Source: Bacteroidetes bacterium UBA7692
Lineage (GTDB): Bacteria; Bacteroidota; Bacteroidia; Chitinophagales; LD1
DNA length: 60,750 nucleotides
Assembly (NCBI GenBank): GCA_002482725.1
Contig: DLGO01000044.1
Span: forward strand, 52,905 to 113,654
Reading direction: 5' to 3'
Part shown: positions 1-9,038 of the stretch, piece by piece
Layout: each line of letters starts with the position of its first letter
How positions within the stretch are numbered: position 1 is the first letter of the stretch
Notes under the pieces: model-generated
Seen by the model: the letters and a program-made list of their open reading frames with translations, nothing else
What the model was told of the DNA's origin: nothing
Databases searched by the model: none
Translations under genes and position numbers: made by a program

Positions 1-1
1 G

Positions 2-961
2 GGTTACCTCTCGCAATGGGATAAGCAGTTTGAGGCAAAATCAAAGACGCTGGATAAAGAACTGCTGACTTTTTCGCGCCTACTGAATGCAAAGCTGGAT
101 AGTGTTAAGGTGTCCTATTCCAATACCGTATGTGCTACATCATTTGCACCGCTGCTGGCTATTCCGCTAAAGGAGAACAATAAAACTACAGATGCTGAGT
201 ATGACACAGAGTTGGCCTACTATCACGACCATTACCTGGATGGTATCAATTTCAATGATTCATCGATACTCAATTTTCCTGCCTTTCAGGAGCGCTTGCA
301 AACCTATCAGTTCAATTATGTGGATCAGTCAGATGCAGGCCAGGCTTATTTTGTAGAGCGTCTTTTCGATGGCCGTGCATTTCATTCTGTCGTTCGCAAT
401 GAGCTTACAGAACAGTTGCTGGAAGACTTCATAGGCAAAAGCTTTTCTGTAGCATTGGAGAAACTGCTTACACTTGCTTATGATAATTGCAGCGATGCAG
501 CTACCGGGGTCAGTAAAAAAATGATGGAGAGCATCAAGAAGCTAAGCTATGGCTCCTTTGCGCCTGAGCTTAATTTTGAGACTTCAAATGGTTCTCCATT
601 ATCATTGCAAAAAACTGCTCAGGGCAATAAGCTTACCCTACTTGTTTTTTACTCCACATCATGCTACCACTGCGGTCAGTTGTTACCGGAGGTTCAGCAG
701 TTATACAACCAATATCACGATAAGGGCTTCGAGGTATATGCGGTTTGCATCAACTCTTCTCCCGGCGATTGGCAAGCCTACAATGTAAGCCATGGTTATA
801 CATGGAAAAACGTATTTGCCAAAAGTCCTGCTTATGAGAAGGCGGTAGAGGATTATGTGATTGTAGGTACACCTACTTTCGTTACTATCGATGGTAAGGG
901 TAAGATTCTCAATCGTTTCAACGACGTACCGGGCATAGCAGCGCTCTTAGGTAGATTGTAA
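2..961 (+). CDS. Thioredoxin-like (TlpA-type) protein, 5' end missing
   Basis: The reading frame is open from base 2 with no stop, so the gene begins left of the window; the first internal GTG (base 110) is not a convincing start. The C-terminal ~130 residues form a thioredoxin fold: a hydrophobic strand ending in the redox motif CYHC (bases 662-673), and a cis-proline loop VGTPTF about 70 residues later. The visible N-terminal ~185 residues are helical, without a recognised motif, and precede the redox domain as in many Bacteroidota periplasmic TlpA/AhpC-like proteins. The likely role is a periplasmic thiol-disulfide oxidoreductase or thiol-sensing protein, but the substrate is unknown and any signal peptide lies outside the window. 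A small lipoprotein gene follows 65 bases downstream in the same direction. Confidence 0.85.
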   Translation, partial: GYLSQWDKQFEAKSKTLDKELLTFSRLLNAKLDSVKVSYSNTVCATSFAPLLAIPLKENNKTTDAEYDTELAYYHDHYLDGINFNDSSILNFPAFQERLQTYQFNYVDQSDAGQAYFVERLFDGRAFHSVVRNELTEQLLEDFIGKSFSVALEKLLTLAYDNCSDAATGVSKKMMESIKKLSYGSFAPELNFETSNGSPLSLQKTAQGNKLTLLVFYSTSCYHCGQLLPEVQQLYNQYHDKGFEVYAVCINSSPGDWQAYNVSHGYTWKNVFAKSPAYEKAVEDYVIVGTPTFVTIDGKGKILNRFNDVPGIAALLGRL

Positions 962-1026
962 TTTTTAACACTCGCATATACAACTTTGGTTATATGCTTT
1001 CGTAATAGAAAGCAGACACACGAAGT

Positions 1027-1419
1027 ATGATGAATTTGAAGCGCATTTTTCCTTTTTTATTGGGTATTTTATTGATGAGCGGATGTAGTAAAAATGAAAC
1101 GCCCTTCGAGCTGTATTTCTTTACTTCCGACCGTCAATTGGCTCCCTTGTATATCGTAAATGGGAATGACTATGTAAGCCCTGTTTACCTGAAAAAAGGT
1201 GAAACGTACATCAGCGATACAGCTACCAATAAGCTGATTACAATGGAGCGCAACGCCCGCATAGATGCAGTGGATGCCAAGGGTCAGATTATTACCACTA
1301 TTAAGCTAACGCTGAATGAAGACGGTTCACACAAGGCTTCCGGTGGCGGATATGTAAACTATGAAATTAAGGTAATAGATAAGTATAAACTGGTAATCGA
1401 TTACACCCACCAGTTTTAA
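1027..1419 (+). CDS. Small hypothetical lipoprotein (130 aa)
   Basis: The N-terminus is a lipoprotein signal: basic n-region, hydrophobic stretch and a lipobox ending at the cysteine of MSGCS around residue 20. The rest (about 110 residues) is predicted mostly beta and has no motif I recognise. It follows the thioredoxin-like gene by 65 bases on the same strand and may be cotranscribed with it. Two adjacent ATG codons (1027 and 1030) can both serve as start. The stop overlaps the convergent rarA stop by four bases. The function is unknown; attachment to a membrane is inferred from the lipobox alone. Confidence 0.8.
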   Translation: MMNLKRIFPFLLGILLMSGCSKNETPFELYFFTSDRQLAPLYIVNGNDYVSPVYLKKGETYISDTATNKLITMERNARIDAVDAKGQIITTIKLTLNEDGSHKASGGGYVNYEIKVIDKYKLVIDYTHQF

Positions 1420-2675
1420 TAGCCGTATTTTTCCTTCCACCAGGCTTTCAGTTGTTTCCTGATATCGTTTTCCCGCGCATTGTTTCCCGGGTCATAAAAT
1501 TTTGTTCCTTTTATCTTTTCAGGCAGCAGTTCCTGCTCCATAAAGTTCCCTTCAAATGAGTGGGAGTATTTATAGTCTTTGCCATAGTCCAGTTGCTTCA
1601 TCAGCTTGGTAGGCGCATTCCTTATGTTCAGTGGCACTGGCAGGTCACCTGTTTGTTTTACGGCAGCCTGTGCAGCGCGTATGGCGGTGTACGATGCATT
1701 TGACTTGGCCGAGGTAGCCAGGTATATCACGGTCTGCGATAGTATCAGGTCGCACTCCGGGTAGCCTATCATGGTTACTGCTTGAAAGCAGGATGTAGCC
1801 AGCAGCAGCGCATTCGGGTTGGCATTGCCGATGTCTTCGCTCGATAGTATCAGCATCCTCCTGGCTATGAATTTTGGGTCTTCGCCACCTTCTATCATAC
1901 GCGCCAGGTAGTACAGTGCTGCATTCGGGTCACTGCCCCTTATCGATTTTATAAAGGCAGAAATAATGTCGTAATGCTGCTCGCCCGATTTGTCGTAGAT
2001 GGCAATCTTTTGCTGTACTATTTTTTCTACCAGTGCATTATTTATCATGCCGCCTTTGGATAGGGCAGAGGCTACCAGTTCCAGCACGTTCAGCAGCTTG
2101 CGTGCATCGCCACCGCTAAAGCGGAGCAGGGCTTCTGTTTCTTCCACTTTCAGGTGAAGTTCCCTTAGTATTTCATCCTCGGCTATGGCACGTTGTATCA
2201 GTGTCTCCAGGTCATCGCGCTCCAGGGGTTTCAGTATGTACGTCTGGCAGCGGGATAAAAGAGCCGCTATTACCTCAAAAGATGGGTTTTCGGTAGTGGC
2301 GCCTATCAGGGTTATAGTTCCTTTCTCTACTGCGCCTAAAAGAGCGTCCTGCTGCGATTTGTTGAAACGGTGTATCTCATCTATGAACAGTATCGCCTTG
2401 CCTTCTGCATTGGCGCGTTCTATCACGGCACGTACTTCCTTTACCCCGCTATCTATGGCGCTTAGTTGAAAAAAAGGCATCTGCATCTGCTCAGCTATAA
2501 ACCGTGCAAGCGATGTTTTGCCTATGCCAGGTGCTCCCCAGAATAGTAGCGATGGAATGGTTTTCGCTTCTATCAGCTTGCGCAGTATCATGCCGTCGCC
2601 CAGCAGGTGCTGCTGGCCTACAAATTTGTCTAAACTATCGGGGCGCATGCGCTCCGGCAATGGTATTTGCTGCAT
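1416..2675 (-). CDS. rarA: Replication-associated recombination protein A (AAA+ ATPase)
   Basis: RarA/MgsA (Mgs1/WRNIP1 family) is a AAA+ ATPase related to clamp loaders that acts at stalled replication forks. The 419-residue protein has the family's usual length. Visible motifs are Walker A GAPGIGKTS (residues 47-55), Walker B with the DEIH box and the family signature RFNKSQQD (about 94-110), and sensor 1 GATTENPSFE (about 125-134). The C-terminal half carries the typical helical tetramerisation region with the conserved SSEDIGNANP and LPVPLNIRNAPTKLMK segments. The start is an ATG and the N-terminus PLPERMRP fits the family. It stands alone on this strand, convergent with the preceding lipoprotein and divergent from the PH-domain gene. 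Confidence 0.96.
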   Translation of the reverse strand: MQQIPLPERMRPDSLDKFVGQQHLLGDGMILRKLIEAKTIPSLLFWGAPGIGKTSLARFIAEQMQMPFFQLSAIDSGVKEVRAVIERANAEGKAILFIDEIHRFNKSQQDALLGAVEKGTITLIGATTENPSFEVIAALLSRCQTYILKPLERDDLETLIQRAIAEDEILRELHLKVEETEALLRFSGGDARKLLNVLELVASALSKGGMINNALVEKIVQQKIAIYDKSGEQHYDIISAFIKSIRGSDPNAALYYLARMIEGGEDPKFIARRMLILSSEDIGNANPNALLLATSCFQAVTMIGYPECDLILSQTVIYLATSAKSNASYTAIRAAQAAVKQTGDLPVPLNIRNAPTKLMKQLDYGKDYKYSHSFEGNFMEQELLPEKIKGTKFYDPGNNARENDIRKQLKAWWKEKYGY

Positions 2676-2773
2676 AAATCGTTCCTCTTATTGTTTTCGC
2701 TTAATCGCTAAAACTTCTAAAGACAACCCGAAATTAGAGATAAATGTTGTGCCATAAACCCTAATTTAGCCAC

Positions 2774-3145
2774 ATGGCACATTATGTAAATAACAACCTG
2801 CTCCGCGATGAGCATATCGTGTTCGAAACCACATACCACTGGATTATATTCTTTGAGCTGAAATCTATCTTCACGCTCTTCATATCGCCTATTCTAAGGC
2901 GATGGAGCGATGAGTTTGTTGTTACCAATAAGCGCATTGTAGTTAAAACTGGCATTATTTCCCGCTATACTTTCGAAATGAACCTGAATAAGGTGGAAAC
3001 AGTAAATGTCGACCAAAGTATTTTCGGCCGCATATTCGGTTATGGCACTATCATCATTATCGGTACAGGTGGTACACGCGAAACCTTCGCCACTATAGCT
3101 AAACCATTAGAGTTCCGCCGCAATTTTCAGGAAGTAAGCTCCTGA
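2774..3145 (+). CDS. PH domain-containing protein (bacterial PH, YdbT/YdbS-like)
   Basis: This 123-residue protein matches the bacterial pleckstrin-homology (bPH2) pattern. There is a hydrophobic stretch near residues 22-40, then a strand pair with the conserved FVVTNKRIVVKTG motif, and the typical VETVNVDQSIFGRIFGYGTI segment. Such domains occur in small membrane-associated proteins; no reaction is known. Only one membrane-associated hydrophobic segment is visible, shorter than the two-helix hairpin of many relatives. It is divergent from rarA (98-base gap), and its last 19 bases overlap the convergent hldD gene. Confidence 0.85.
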   Translation: MAHYVNNNLLRDEHIVFETTYHWIIFFELKSIFTLFISPILRRWSDEFVVTNKRIVVKTGIISRYTFEMNLNKVETVNVDQSIFGRIFGYGTIIIIGTGGTRETFATIAKPLEFRRNFQEVSS

Positions 3146-4110
3146 TCTGCCCTTTCAGCTTCCATGATGTTAACGTACAGGTCTACACCTTCCTCCAGCG
3201 AGGTGAAGGGCTTGGTATATCCTGCATTGCGTAGCTTGCCCATCTCTGCCTGGGTATAGTATTGGTACCTGTCTCGTATATCCTGTGGTATATCCCTGTA
3301 GCTTATTTGCTCAGGTAAGTCTAGGGTATTGAATATTCCTTTTGCCAGATCATTGAATGTCCTGGCCTGCCCACTACCCAGGTTATAAATGCCGGATGCT
3401 TTACGGTTGTTGTAAAAGAAAAGGCATACTTCTACTACATCATCTACATATACAAAATCGCGTAGCTGTTCCCCGTCTTTAAAATCCTCTCTATGGCTTT
3501 TAAACAATGTGGTACTGCCGGTCGCTTTTATCTGGTTGTATGCATGGAATACCACGCTGGCCATACGCTGCTTGTGCGTTTCATTAGGGCCGTAAACGTT
3601 AAAGAATTTCAGCCCTGCCCAAAATGGTGGAAAGGCCGGCTGCTCCATTACATGCATGTCAAACAACTGCTTGCTCAAACCATAAGGGTTCAATGGTTTC
3701 AGGTCGGGTATCAGTTCATCATTATCATCAAAGCCCATGTTCCCGTCACCGTAGGTGGCTGCAGAAGATGCGTAGAGAAACGGAATGCCCTTTGCCACAC
3801 ACTGCTCCCACAATACTTTGGTGTAGGATGTATTAAGTGAATCAAGTACGCGGAAATTGAATTCTGTGGTGTCTGTCCTGGCACCCAGGTGAAATATAAA
3901 ATCTACCTCATCGCTGTTTTCTGCCAGCCATTCAGGGAACTCATCGCGGCTCATTCTTTCAGCCTCAAGGTTATCCAGGTATGGCTCGCGCTCACTTCGG
4001 GTAAAGTCATCTACCAGCATCAGCGGGCCAATATTTTCCCTGCCCAGCCGCTGTGCCAGATTGCTACCTATAAAGCCATAGGCTCCTGTTACCACCACAT
4101 ATTTATTCAT
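3127..4110 (-). CDS. hldD: ADP-L-glycero-D-manno-heptose 6-epimerase
   Basis: HldD (RfaD) epimerises ADP-D-glycero-beta-D-manno-heptose at C6 to the L-glycero form used to build the LPS inner core; it is cytosolic and uses bound NADP. The 327-residue protein is an extended SDR: glycine-rich nucleotide motif GAYGFIG (residues 9-15), a LVDD acidic segment, and the YxxxK pair in NPYGLSK (Y143, K147). The KFFNVYGPNETHK and ASVVFH segments are characteristic of HldD rather than of generic sugar epimerases. It precedes a sorting-domain protein gene by 18 bases upstream on the same strand (4129-4926), so the two may share a transcript without an obvious functional link. The 3' end overlaps the PH-domain gene. 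Confidence 0.93.
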   Translation of the reverse strand: MNKYVVVTGAYGFIGSNLAQRLGRENIGPLMLVDDFTRSEREPYLDNLEAERMSRDEFPEWLAENSDEVDFIFHLGARTDTTEFNFRVLDSLNTSYTKVLWEQCVAKGIPFLYASSAATYGDGNMGFDDNDELIPDLKPLNPYGLSKQLFDMHVMEQPAFPPFWAGLKFFNVYGPNETHKQRMASVVFHAYNQIKATGSTTLFKSHREDFKDGEQLRDFVYVDDVVEVCLFFYNNRKASGIYNLGSGQARTFNDLAKGIFNTLDLPEQISYRDIPQDIRDRYQYYTQAEMGKLRNAGYTKPFTSLEEGVDLYVNIMEAERADQELTS

Positions 4111-4128
4111 ACCCTGTATCCTTTCTGC

Positions 4129-4926
4129 TTATCGTTGTATCACTATCTGTTTGCGCTCGGTATATCCTGTTGCGCGCAGCAGTAATACATAGTTGCCATT
4201 GGCTACCCCGCTTACATCTATAGTATTGGTGGTTATGGTTTTTTGCTCCTCTATTACTTTGCCGGTCAGGTCTGTAAGCATATATGCACCACCCACTTTA
4301 TCCTGCTCTATGTATATCACGTTTTGCGCTGGATTAGGGTAGGCTTTCAGTTCCTTCATTTGCGACTCCTGTATGCCAAGCGGTGTGCCGGCTACCTGTA
4401 CAGAGTCTATATCCATGTAGTAGCTGCCACTTCCCCTGCTGCACCGGAACTTGATGTACACATAATTTCCATCGTAGTCGGTCAGGTATTTCTGTACCAC
4501 CTTGAAATTCAGGTTGGGCTTATGTACTGCAGAGTCTATCAGGTATAGCGAGGTAAAGTTGATACTATCGGTAGAAACAAATACTTCCAGCTCATCACCT
4601 TTCACAGGCAATTTTGGCTCCGATGGGTAGATGTTATCCGACACCCATCTGTAAAAAAACAGCAGGTAGGATTTTGCATTAACGGGTCCCACTTTTGGTG
4701 TTATGATTGAGTCTTGCTGGTTACTGCTTTTCAGCCACGATGCCAATCCTTTTTCATCATCAAGGCCGTGGTAGCCGCGCACTGGTATATCACCTACATA
4801 GCCCGGTGGCACTTGGCCGCTTGGCACACCGCTGAATCCATCTCTGAATGGGTATTGAGCAAATGCTGTGGCACTTATGCAGACAAGCAGCAAAGGCAAA
4901 ATCTTCTTTAGTATTTGTTTCATCAT
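4129..4926 (-). CDS. Secreted T9SS type-A sorting-domain protein (265 aa)
   Basis: A signal peptide (residues 1-23, ending AFAQ) is followed by a ~160-residue beta-rich domain and a C-terminal ~85-residue T9SS type-A sorting domain. The sorting domain shows the typical AYPNPAQN start, a TDLTGKVIEEQ segment, GNYVLL and a final basic end (KQIVIQR). The central region resembles the jelly-roll/MAM-like modules of Bacteroidota surface proteins: a double aspartate start, FFYRWVSD, EVFVSTDSINF, and YVYIKFR followed by YYMDIDSVQV. That is a family-level impression only. The protein would be exported by Sec and then moved across the outer membrane by the T9SS. Ligand and function are unknown. Its start is 51 bases below the DUF1295 gene. 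Confidence 0.82.
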   Translation of the reverse strand: MMKQILKKILPLLLVCISATAFAQYPFRDGFSGVPSGQVPPGYVGDIPVRGYHGLDDEKGLASWLKSSNQQDSIITPKVGPVNAKSYLLFFYRWVSDNIYPSEPKLPVKGDELEVFVSTDSINFTSLYLIDSAVHKPNLNFKVVQKYLTDYDGNYVYIKFRCSRGSGSYYMDIDSVQVAGTPLGIQESQMKELKAYPNPAQNVIYIEQDKVGGAYMLTDLTGKVIEEQKTITTNTIDVSGVANGNYVLLLRATGYTERKQIVIQR

Positions 4927-4977
4927 ACTGTATGGTAGGTACGAATTTACAGTTTTTAGCGGATGCTGTTGTGCCGG

Positions 4978-5859
4978 TTATTTACCCGCACTTTTAGGAA
5001 ACCACGGTATCAGCGCACTTGTAGCTTTTTCATACAGGTGATAGTTCTTTTTAGATGCCCTGTTTTTGGCTTCCATCATTGGTATGCTGGCTCCGGAGAA
5101 CATGGCCAGCATGGCCACCCAGCCTATACCTGTATACCAGTAGTCTGTGCTTGCGCTCATTGCCATTACCCATATCGAAAACCAGAATAGTATTTCGCCA
5201 AAGTAGTTCGGGTGCCTGCTGTACTTCCATAGGCCTGTGTTGATAAATGTTCCTTTCGCTGCGGTCTTTTTAAAAGTGCGCATCTGCTCATCAGAAACAT
5301 ATTCAATTATACTGGCCACAATGCATAGCACAAAACCCAGGATGAATACAGGGGATATTTCAACTGTCTGTTGCATGAAGTAATAAACGGGTATCATTCC
5401 CAGGAAAACCATGATGGTTGGGAAAAGGTGAATGCCGCCCAGATTGGTAAGCCAGTATAGTCCGGGGTTCTTCTCTTTTAGCATGGTGTAGCGCCAATCC
5501 TGATGGCTTAGTCCGCTCCATCCTTTTATCCAGTTCAGGGTCAGGCGTATAGCCCATACCCATATCCCGGCATGTAAAAGCAATGCTGCTGTATTAAGCT
5601 CCGCCATACCTTCATTTTGCCAGTAGATAGCTATGGCAGGTGGTATCACACTCCAGTAGGGGTCATACATGCTGGCATTGCCAAAAAGCAGGCTAAAGGC
5701 ATATACTACCAAAGTGGCTATCACATCTGCTATCAATGCTTTGTAGAGAGTGGAAAGGTCGGCAGGTAGCAGTGCTACTGTACCGATTGCTGCTAAAAAT
5801 GCAAGTGCATAAACCCCGGTGCATATCAACAGCGATATGTTTTTTGAATAATGTCTCAT
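4978..5859 (-). CDS. DUF1295 integral membrane protein (steroid 5-alpha-reductase-like)
   Basis: A 293-residue polytopic protein with about seven hydrophobic segments. Family hallmarks are DPYWS (66-70), DWRY (121-124) and RHPNYFGE (215-222); the last is shared with the steroid 5-alpha-reductase/isoprenylcysteine methyltransferase superfamily. DUF1295 proteins are inner-membrane proteins proposed to be lipid- or steroid-type reductases, but the bacterial substrate is not established. The DWRY region and RHPN motif are intact, so it is probably functional. It is followed after 51 bases by the sorting-domain gene on the same strand. ATG start; the first hydrophobic segment begins about residue 9. 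Confidence 0.88.
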   Translation of the reverse strand: MRHYSKNISLLICTGVYALAFLAAIGTVALLPADLSTLYKALIADVIATLVVYAFSLLFGNASMYDPYWSVIPPAIAIYWQNEGMAELNTAALLLHAGIWVWAIRLTLNWIKGWSGLSHQDWRYTMLKEKNPGLYWLTNLGGIHLFPTIMVFLGMIPVYYFMQQTVEISPVFILGFVLCIVASIIEYVSDEQMRTFKKTAAKGTFINTGLWKYSRHPNYFGEILFWFSIWVMAMSASTDYWYTGIGWVAMLAMFSGASIPMMEAKNRASKKNYHLYEKATSALIPWFPKSAGK

Positions 5860-5924
5860 GTTCTGTTTCTGTCTTTATAACTGATTCCGAAAGTAAAGGT
5901 TTATTTGAACCTGCATAAAAGCAA

Positions 5925-5952
5925 AAGGGCCATACCCGGAGGTACAGCCCTT
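5925..5952 (-). terminator. Probable intrinsic terminator of the 5979-8909 gene
   Basis: An imperfect hairpin with AAGGGC/GCCCTT arms and an inner TACC/GGTA stem. Read on the minus strand it is followed by TTTTGC. It lies 27 bases beyond the stop codon of the large PKD-domain gene. The internal mismatch makes it weaker than others in the window. Confidence 0.5.
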
Positions 5953-5978
5953 AGCCTTATTGAACTGAACGTTAAAAG

Positions 5979-8909
5979 TTATTCAACAATCAACTTGCCT
6001 TTTCCAAGCGAAGCACCTTGTTGTTTTATCTCGTATATGTAAACACCTGCAGACATATTGTCCCTGTTTACAGTAAATGTGTTGTTGTCTGTAGTTTGGT
6101 TGGCCACTATCCTGCCCATAGCATCCATTACTTGCAATGAAAGAATACCACTTGCGTCTTTCACGCTTATTTTGGTATAGCTGCTCATTGGGTTTGGAGC
6201 TACCGTTATTGTAGTAGCATTCGCGATATCAGTTATGCTTAGTGCAAAGTCTATTGTATTTTCTGTTGTATTGGTTACAATAGCTGTGTTAAAGTCAAAA
6301 TAGATATGTGCTGTATTTTGTATCTGCGCGCCTTCTGCAAGTCCTGCTTTAGGTTTTATAGTGTATGATACAAAACCGTGGCTGGCTTCTTCATTAGCAC
6401 CGCTATCCGGCAACATGATATTGCTGAATTTGAAATTCAATTTACCATCTGTAAGGCTAACGTTACAGTCGTGGCTTGTTTGTTTCATGCTGAAGGTAGT
6501 CCAGTCAAGATTGTCAGAAAGTGTATCAGCTATTACCACGTTTACCGCAGGTGCTGTACCTGTGTTCTGGAATCTTACTGTGTATGTAAGGAACGGTTGG
6601 TTTTTTGCAATTGCGCCTGTAGGAGACACCGCTTTGTCGTTAGGGTCATAAGAGCCTACTACGGTTTGGTGTGTGGTATCTACGTTGTTGTTCAGGTTGC
6701 CATCTGTGCAGCCACCGTTACCGTTAAACTCTACCAGGCTGAATATAGGCGTGCCTAATTGCAGCGTTGTAGGAGTGTTTAGTTTCAATGTAAACGATTT
6801 GTATCCACCTGCAGGTACACCTGATACATTCCATGTTGCCGTTTTAGCAGTGTTATCAAATGCGGTGGCAGCAGGCGTGCTGAACTGATATGTCAAAGCA
6901 TTGTCGAAGTTGAATGTCAATACACCCGCAGCAGCAGATGCACCCGCATTGAACACACGTACATAATAGATAGCAGTAAAGCCCGGTGTAACTGTAGAAT
7001 AAGGTACTACTTCTACGCTAAGGTCACATGTGCCAGGTGCTACATAGATACCGAAGTTGTTATTGCTATAGTTTGCACCTATGGTAGTAGCTGCAAGGCT
7101 TATAGAAGTGGGGTTGGTAGTATAGCCCGCATAAGGCGCAGATGGTGTACAGGTGATTGTTTTGGTTCCAACAGTTGATTGGAATACATACCTGCCTGTG
7201 CTATTGGTAAATGCCGTTTGTCCGCCTAACGATACCGGTTGATTTGCTACACCCAGTTCTCCTGCATCTTTTATGCCGTTGTTATTTACATCCAGGTATA
7301 CATACCCTGTAATTTCTACATTTTGGTTCTGGTATCCGAAGTTCAAACCACAAAGTGATTGCCCTCCTGTTAATGTTACCTGGTAGCAACTGATGGAATC
7401 GTTATTCAAAGGAATAGTTGGTGTCCAGTTGTATTGTGCGTTGCTTAGGTAAGCGCATACGCTTATTGTACCTGAAGATACTGGTATGGAAAACTTGCCA
7501 AATGAATCTGTATAAACGTACTGGTTGCCTGCATATATGTAAGCTCTAAGGCCACCTTCGCCCGGGTCCTGGGTGCCGTTTCCATTTATGTCATTAAATA
7601 CAGTGCCGCAAATAGTATCTGTCAGTGGGGCTTGTACCAAAAAGTCCTGTAGTCCTGTACATCCTTTAGCATCTGTCACTGTTACAATGTAGGCACCTGA
7701 TGATGGATTGGTAAGCGTAGCAGAAGTGCTGCCGGTATTCCACAAGTAGGTATAAGGTGCAGTTCCGCCTGTGGCTGTTGCTGTAATTCCATTAGCAGTG
7801 GATGCAATAGAAACGGAAAGGAAGCATCCTGATACGGTTATTGTCTGGCAAAACGAATCTATGCACGACGTATTGTTGGTTTGGAATACTTTATGGCATA
7901 CAGTGTAAGTACCGCTCTGCGTATATCGGTGATCAGGATTTGCTCCGGTGCTGGATGTGCCGTCGCCAAAATTCCAGTAGTGCGTATATCCTGTTGCTCC
8001 GCTGGAGTAAAATAAGAATAATGAGCCTGAGTCTGTGTACTGAAATCCAGCATTTGCATTACAGCTTGAAGGTTGGAAAGTTATCGTTTTGCACAAAGAA
8101 TCAGTACATGTGGTGCCATCTATTTTTGATACAAGGCATACATTAAGGTTGCCACTCAGCGTATTATTCTGGTAGGTAAAGCTGCAGTTGCTTCCATTGC
8201 ATTGTCCAAGTAAAACCCCACCGGCGTACCATTTATTTATTACTACAGTGCCTGGCGTAACAAAAGTATCATGGGCCGTGAAAATATAAATGTTATTCTG
8301 TTGGGTATAGCTATAATACGCCTCCAAGTCACAGGTGCCTACTATCGTAATGGTTTTACATTCTGTTTTAGTGCAGCCGACGCCATCTGTTACCGTAACA
8401 CATGCTGTATATGCGCCATTGTTGGCATACTGGTGTGTAGGGCTTGCAGCTGTTGATGTACTGCCGTCGCCAAAACTCCATGTATAAGAGAGTGGTGGCG
8501 AATTGCTGGAGAAGCTGCTGGTAAATGCTGTGGAGAATCCTTGAGTAGTTGCTACATAAGAACCTGTAACATTATTACAGGTTTTAATTACCGTCCTACA
8601 CATATAATCCGTGCATGTTGCAGCACTGAATGAATCTCTTGATGTTATTACAAGGCATACCTGGTAGGTATCCGCTACAGCATAGTTGTGTTGGGGATTA
8701 ACCGCATCACTACTGTCTCCATCGCCAAAATGCCACTTGTAATTGGTTATGTAATATCCGCTTGTGGTATAAGAGGAGTCGCCAAAAATGGTTACCCCGT
8801 TTGGATTGGTGTAATACACAAAGTCTGCATTACAATAGACCTGTGCTTGTATACTGTTTGCCATCCATGCCATAAGGGCAAGCAGTAAATAATGTTTAAA
8901 CTTTTTCAT
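5979..8909 (-). CDS. Large secreted PKD / SprB-repeat / SdrD-B-like T9SS protein
   Basis: The start was placed at the ATG at 8909 because it begins a clean signal peptide (MKKF..., ending SIQAQ); the longer frame adds nine residues before it. The mature protein (~950 aa) is modular. It has PKD repeats with the WxFGDG signature (WHFGDGDSS, WSFGDGSTS, WNFGDGTSS, plus one degenerate copy), a SprB-type repeat (GGTAPYTYLWNTG), and two SdrD-B-like repeats with calcium-type loops (NDINGNGTQDPGE and LDVNNNGIKDAGE). These are followed by a DUF11-like region and a DUF7619-like domain starting SYDPNDK. A T9SS type-A sorting domain (VAPNPMSS ... GVYIYEIK) ends the protein. It is a surface adhesin-like or gliding-associated protein by architecture; the ligand is unknown. 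It is probably monocistronic. Confidence 0.88.
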   Translation of the reverse strand: MKKFKHYLLLALMAWMANSIQAQVYCNADFVYYTNPNGVTIFGDSSYTTSGYYITNYKWHFGDGDSSDAVNPQHNYAVADTYQVCLVITSRDSFSAATCTDYMCRTVIKTCNNVTGSYVATTQGFSTAFTSSFSSNSPPLSYTWSFGDGSTSTAASPTHQYANNGAYTACVTVTDGVGCTKTECKTITIVGTCDLEAYYSYTQQNNIYIFTAHDTFVTPGTVVINKWYAGGVLLGQCNGSNCSFTYQNNTLSGNLNVCLVSKIDGTTCTDSLCKTITFQPSSCNANAGFQYTDSGSLFLFYSSGATGYTHYWNFGDGTSSTGANPDHRYTQSGTYTVCHKVFQTNNTSCIDSFCQTITVSGCFLSVSIASTANGITATATGGTAPYTYLWNTGSTSATLTNPSSGAYIVTVTDAKGCTGLQDFLVQAPLTDTICGTVFNDINGNGTQDPGEGGLRAYIYAGNQYVYTDSFGKFSIPVSSGTISVCAYLSNAQYNWTPTIPLNNDSISCYQVTLTGGQSLCGLNFGYQNQNVEITGYVYLDVNNNGIKDAGELGVANQPVSLGGQTAFTNSTGRYVFQSTVGTKTITCTPSAPYAGYTTNPTSISLAATTIGANYSNNNFGIYVAPGTCDLSVEVVPYSTVTPGFTAIYYVRVFNAGASAAAGVLTFNFDNALTYQFSTPAATAFDNTAKTATWNVSGVPAGGYKSFTLKLNTPTTLQLGTPIFSLVEFNGNGGCTDGNLNNNVDTTHQTVVGSYDPNDKAVSPTGAIAKNQPFLTYTVRFQNTGTAPAVNVVIADTLSDNLDWTTFSMKQTSHDCNVSLTDGKLNFKFSNIMLPDSGANEEASHGFVSYTIKPKAGLAEGAQIQNTAHIYFDFNTAIVTNTTENTIDFALSITDIANATTITVAPNPMSSYTKISVKDASGILSLQVMDAMGRIVANQTTDNNTFTVNRDNMSAGVYIYEIKQQGASLGKGKLIVE

Positions 8910-8957
8910 ACTTAATAATTTAAAAGTGATGTTCAATCAATTTTGGCTTTGACAATA

Positions 8958-8965
8958 CAAATCTA
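8958..8965 (-). promoter_or_regulatory. Candidate -7 box (TAGATTTG) for the PKD-protein gene
   Basis: On the minus strand this matches the Bacteroidota -7 consensus TAnnTTTG exactly. It would start transcription about 40 bases before the 8909 ATG. No good -33 TTTG box is seen at 19 bp spacing, so support is moderate. Confidence 0.4.
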
Positions 8966-9038
8966 ATCAGCCTGAAACTTAATCTGTTTATATACTGTTT
9001 CTATTCTTACTTACTCAAAATGATATTTTTGGAAGCTT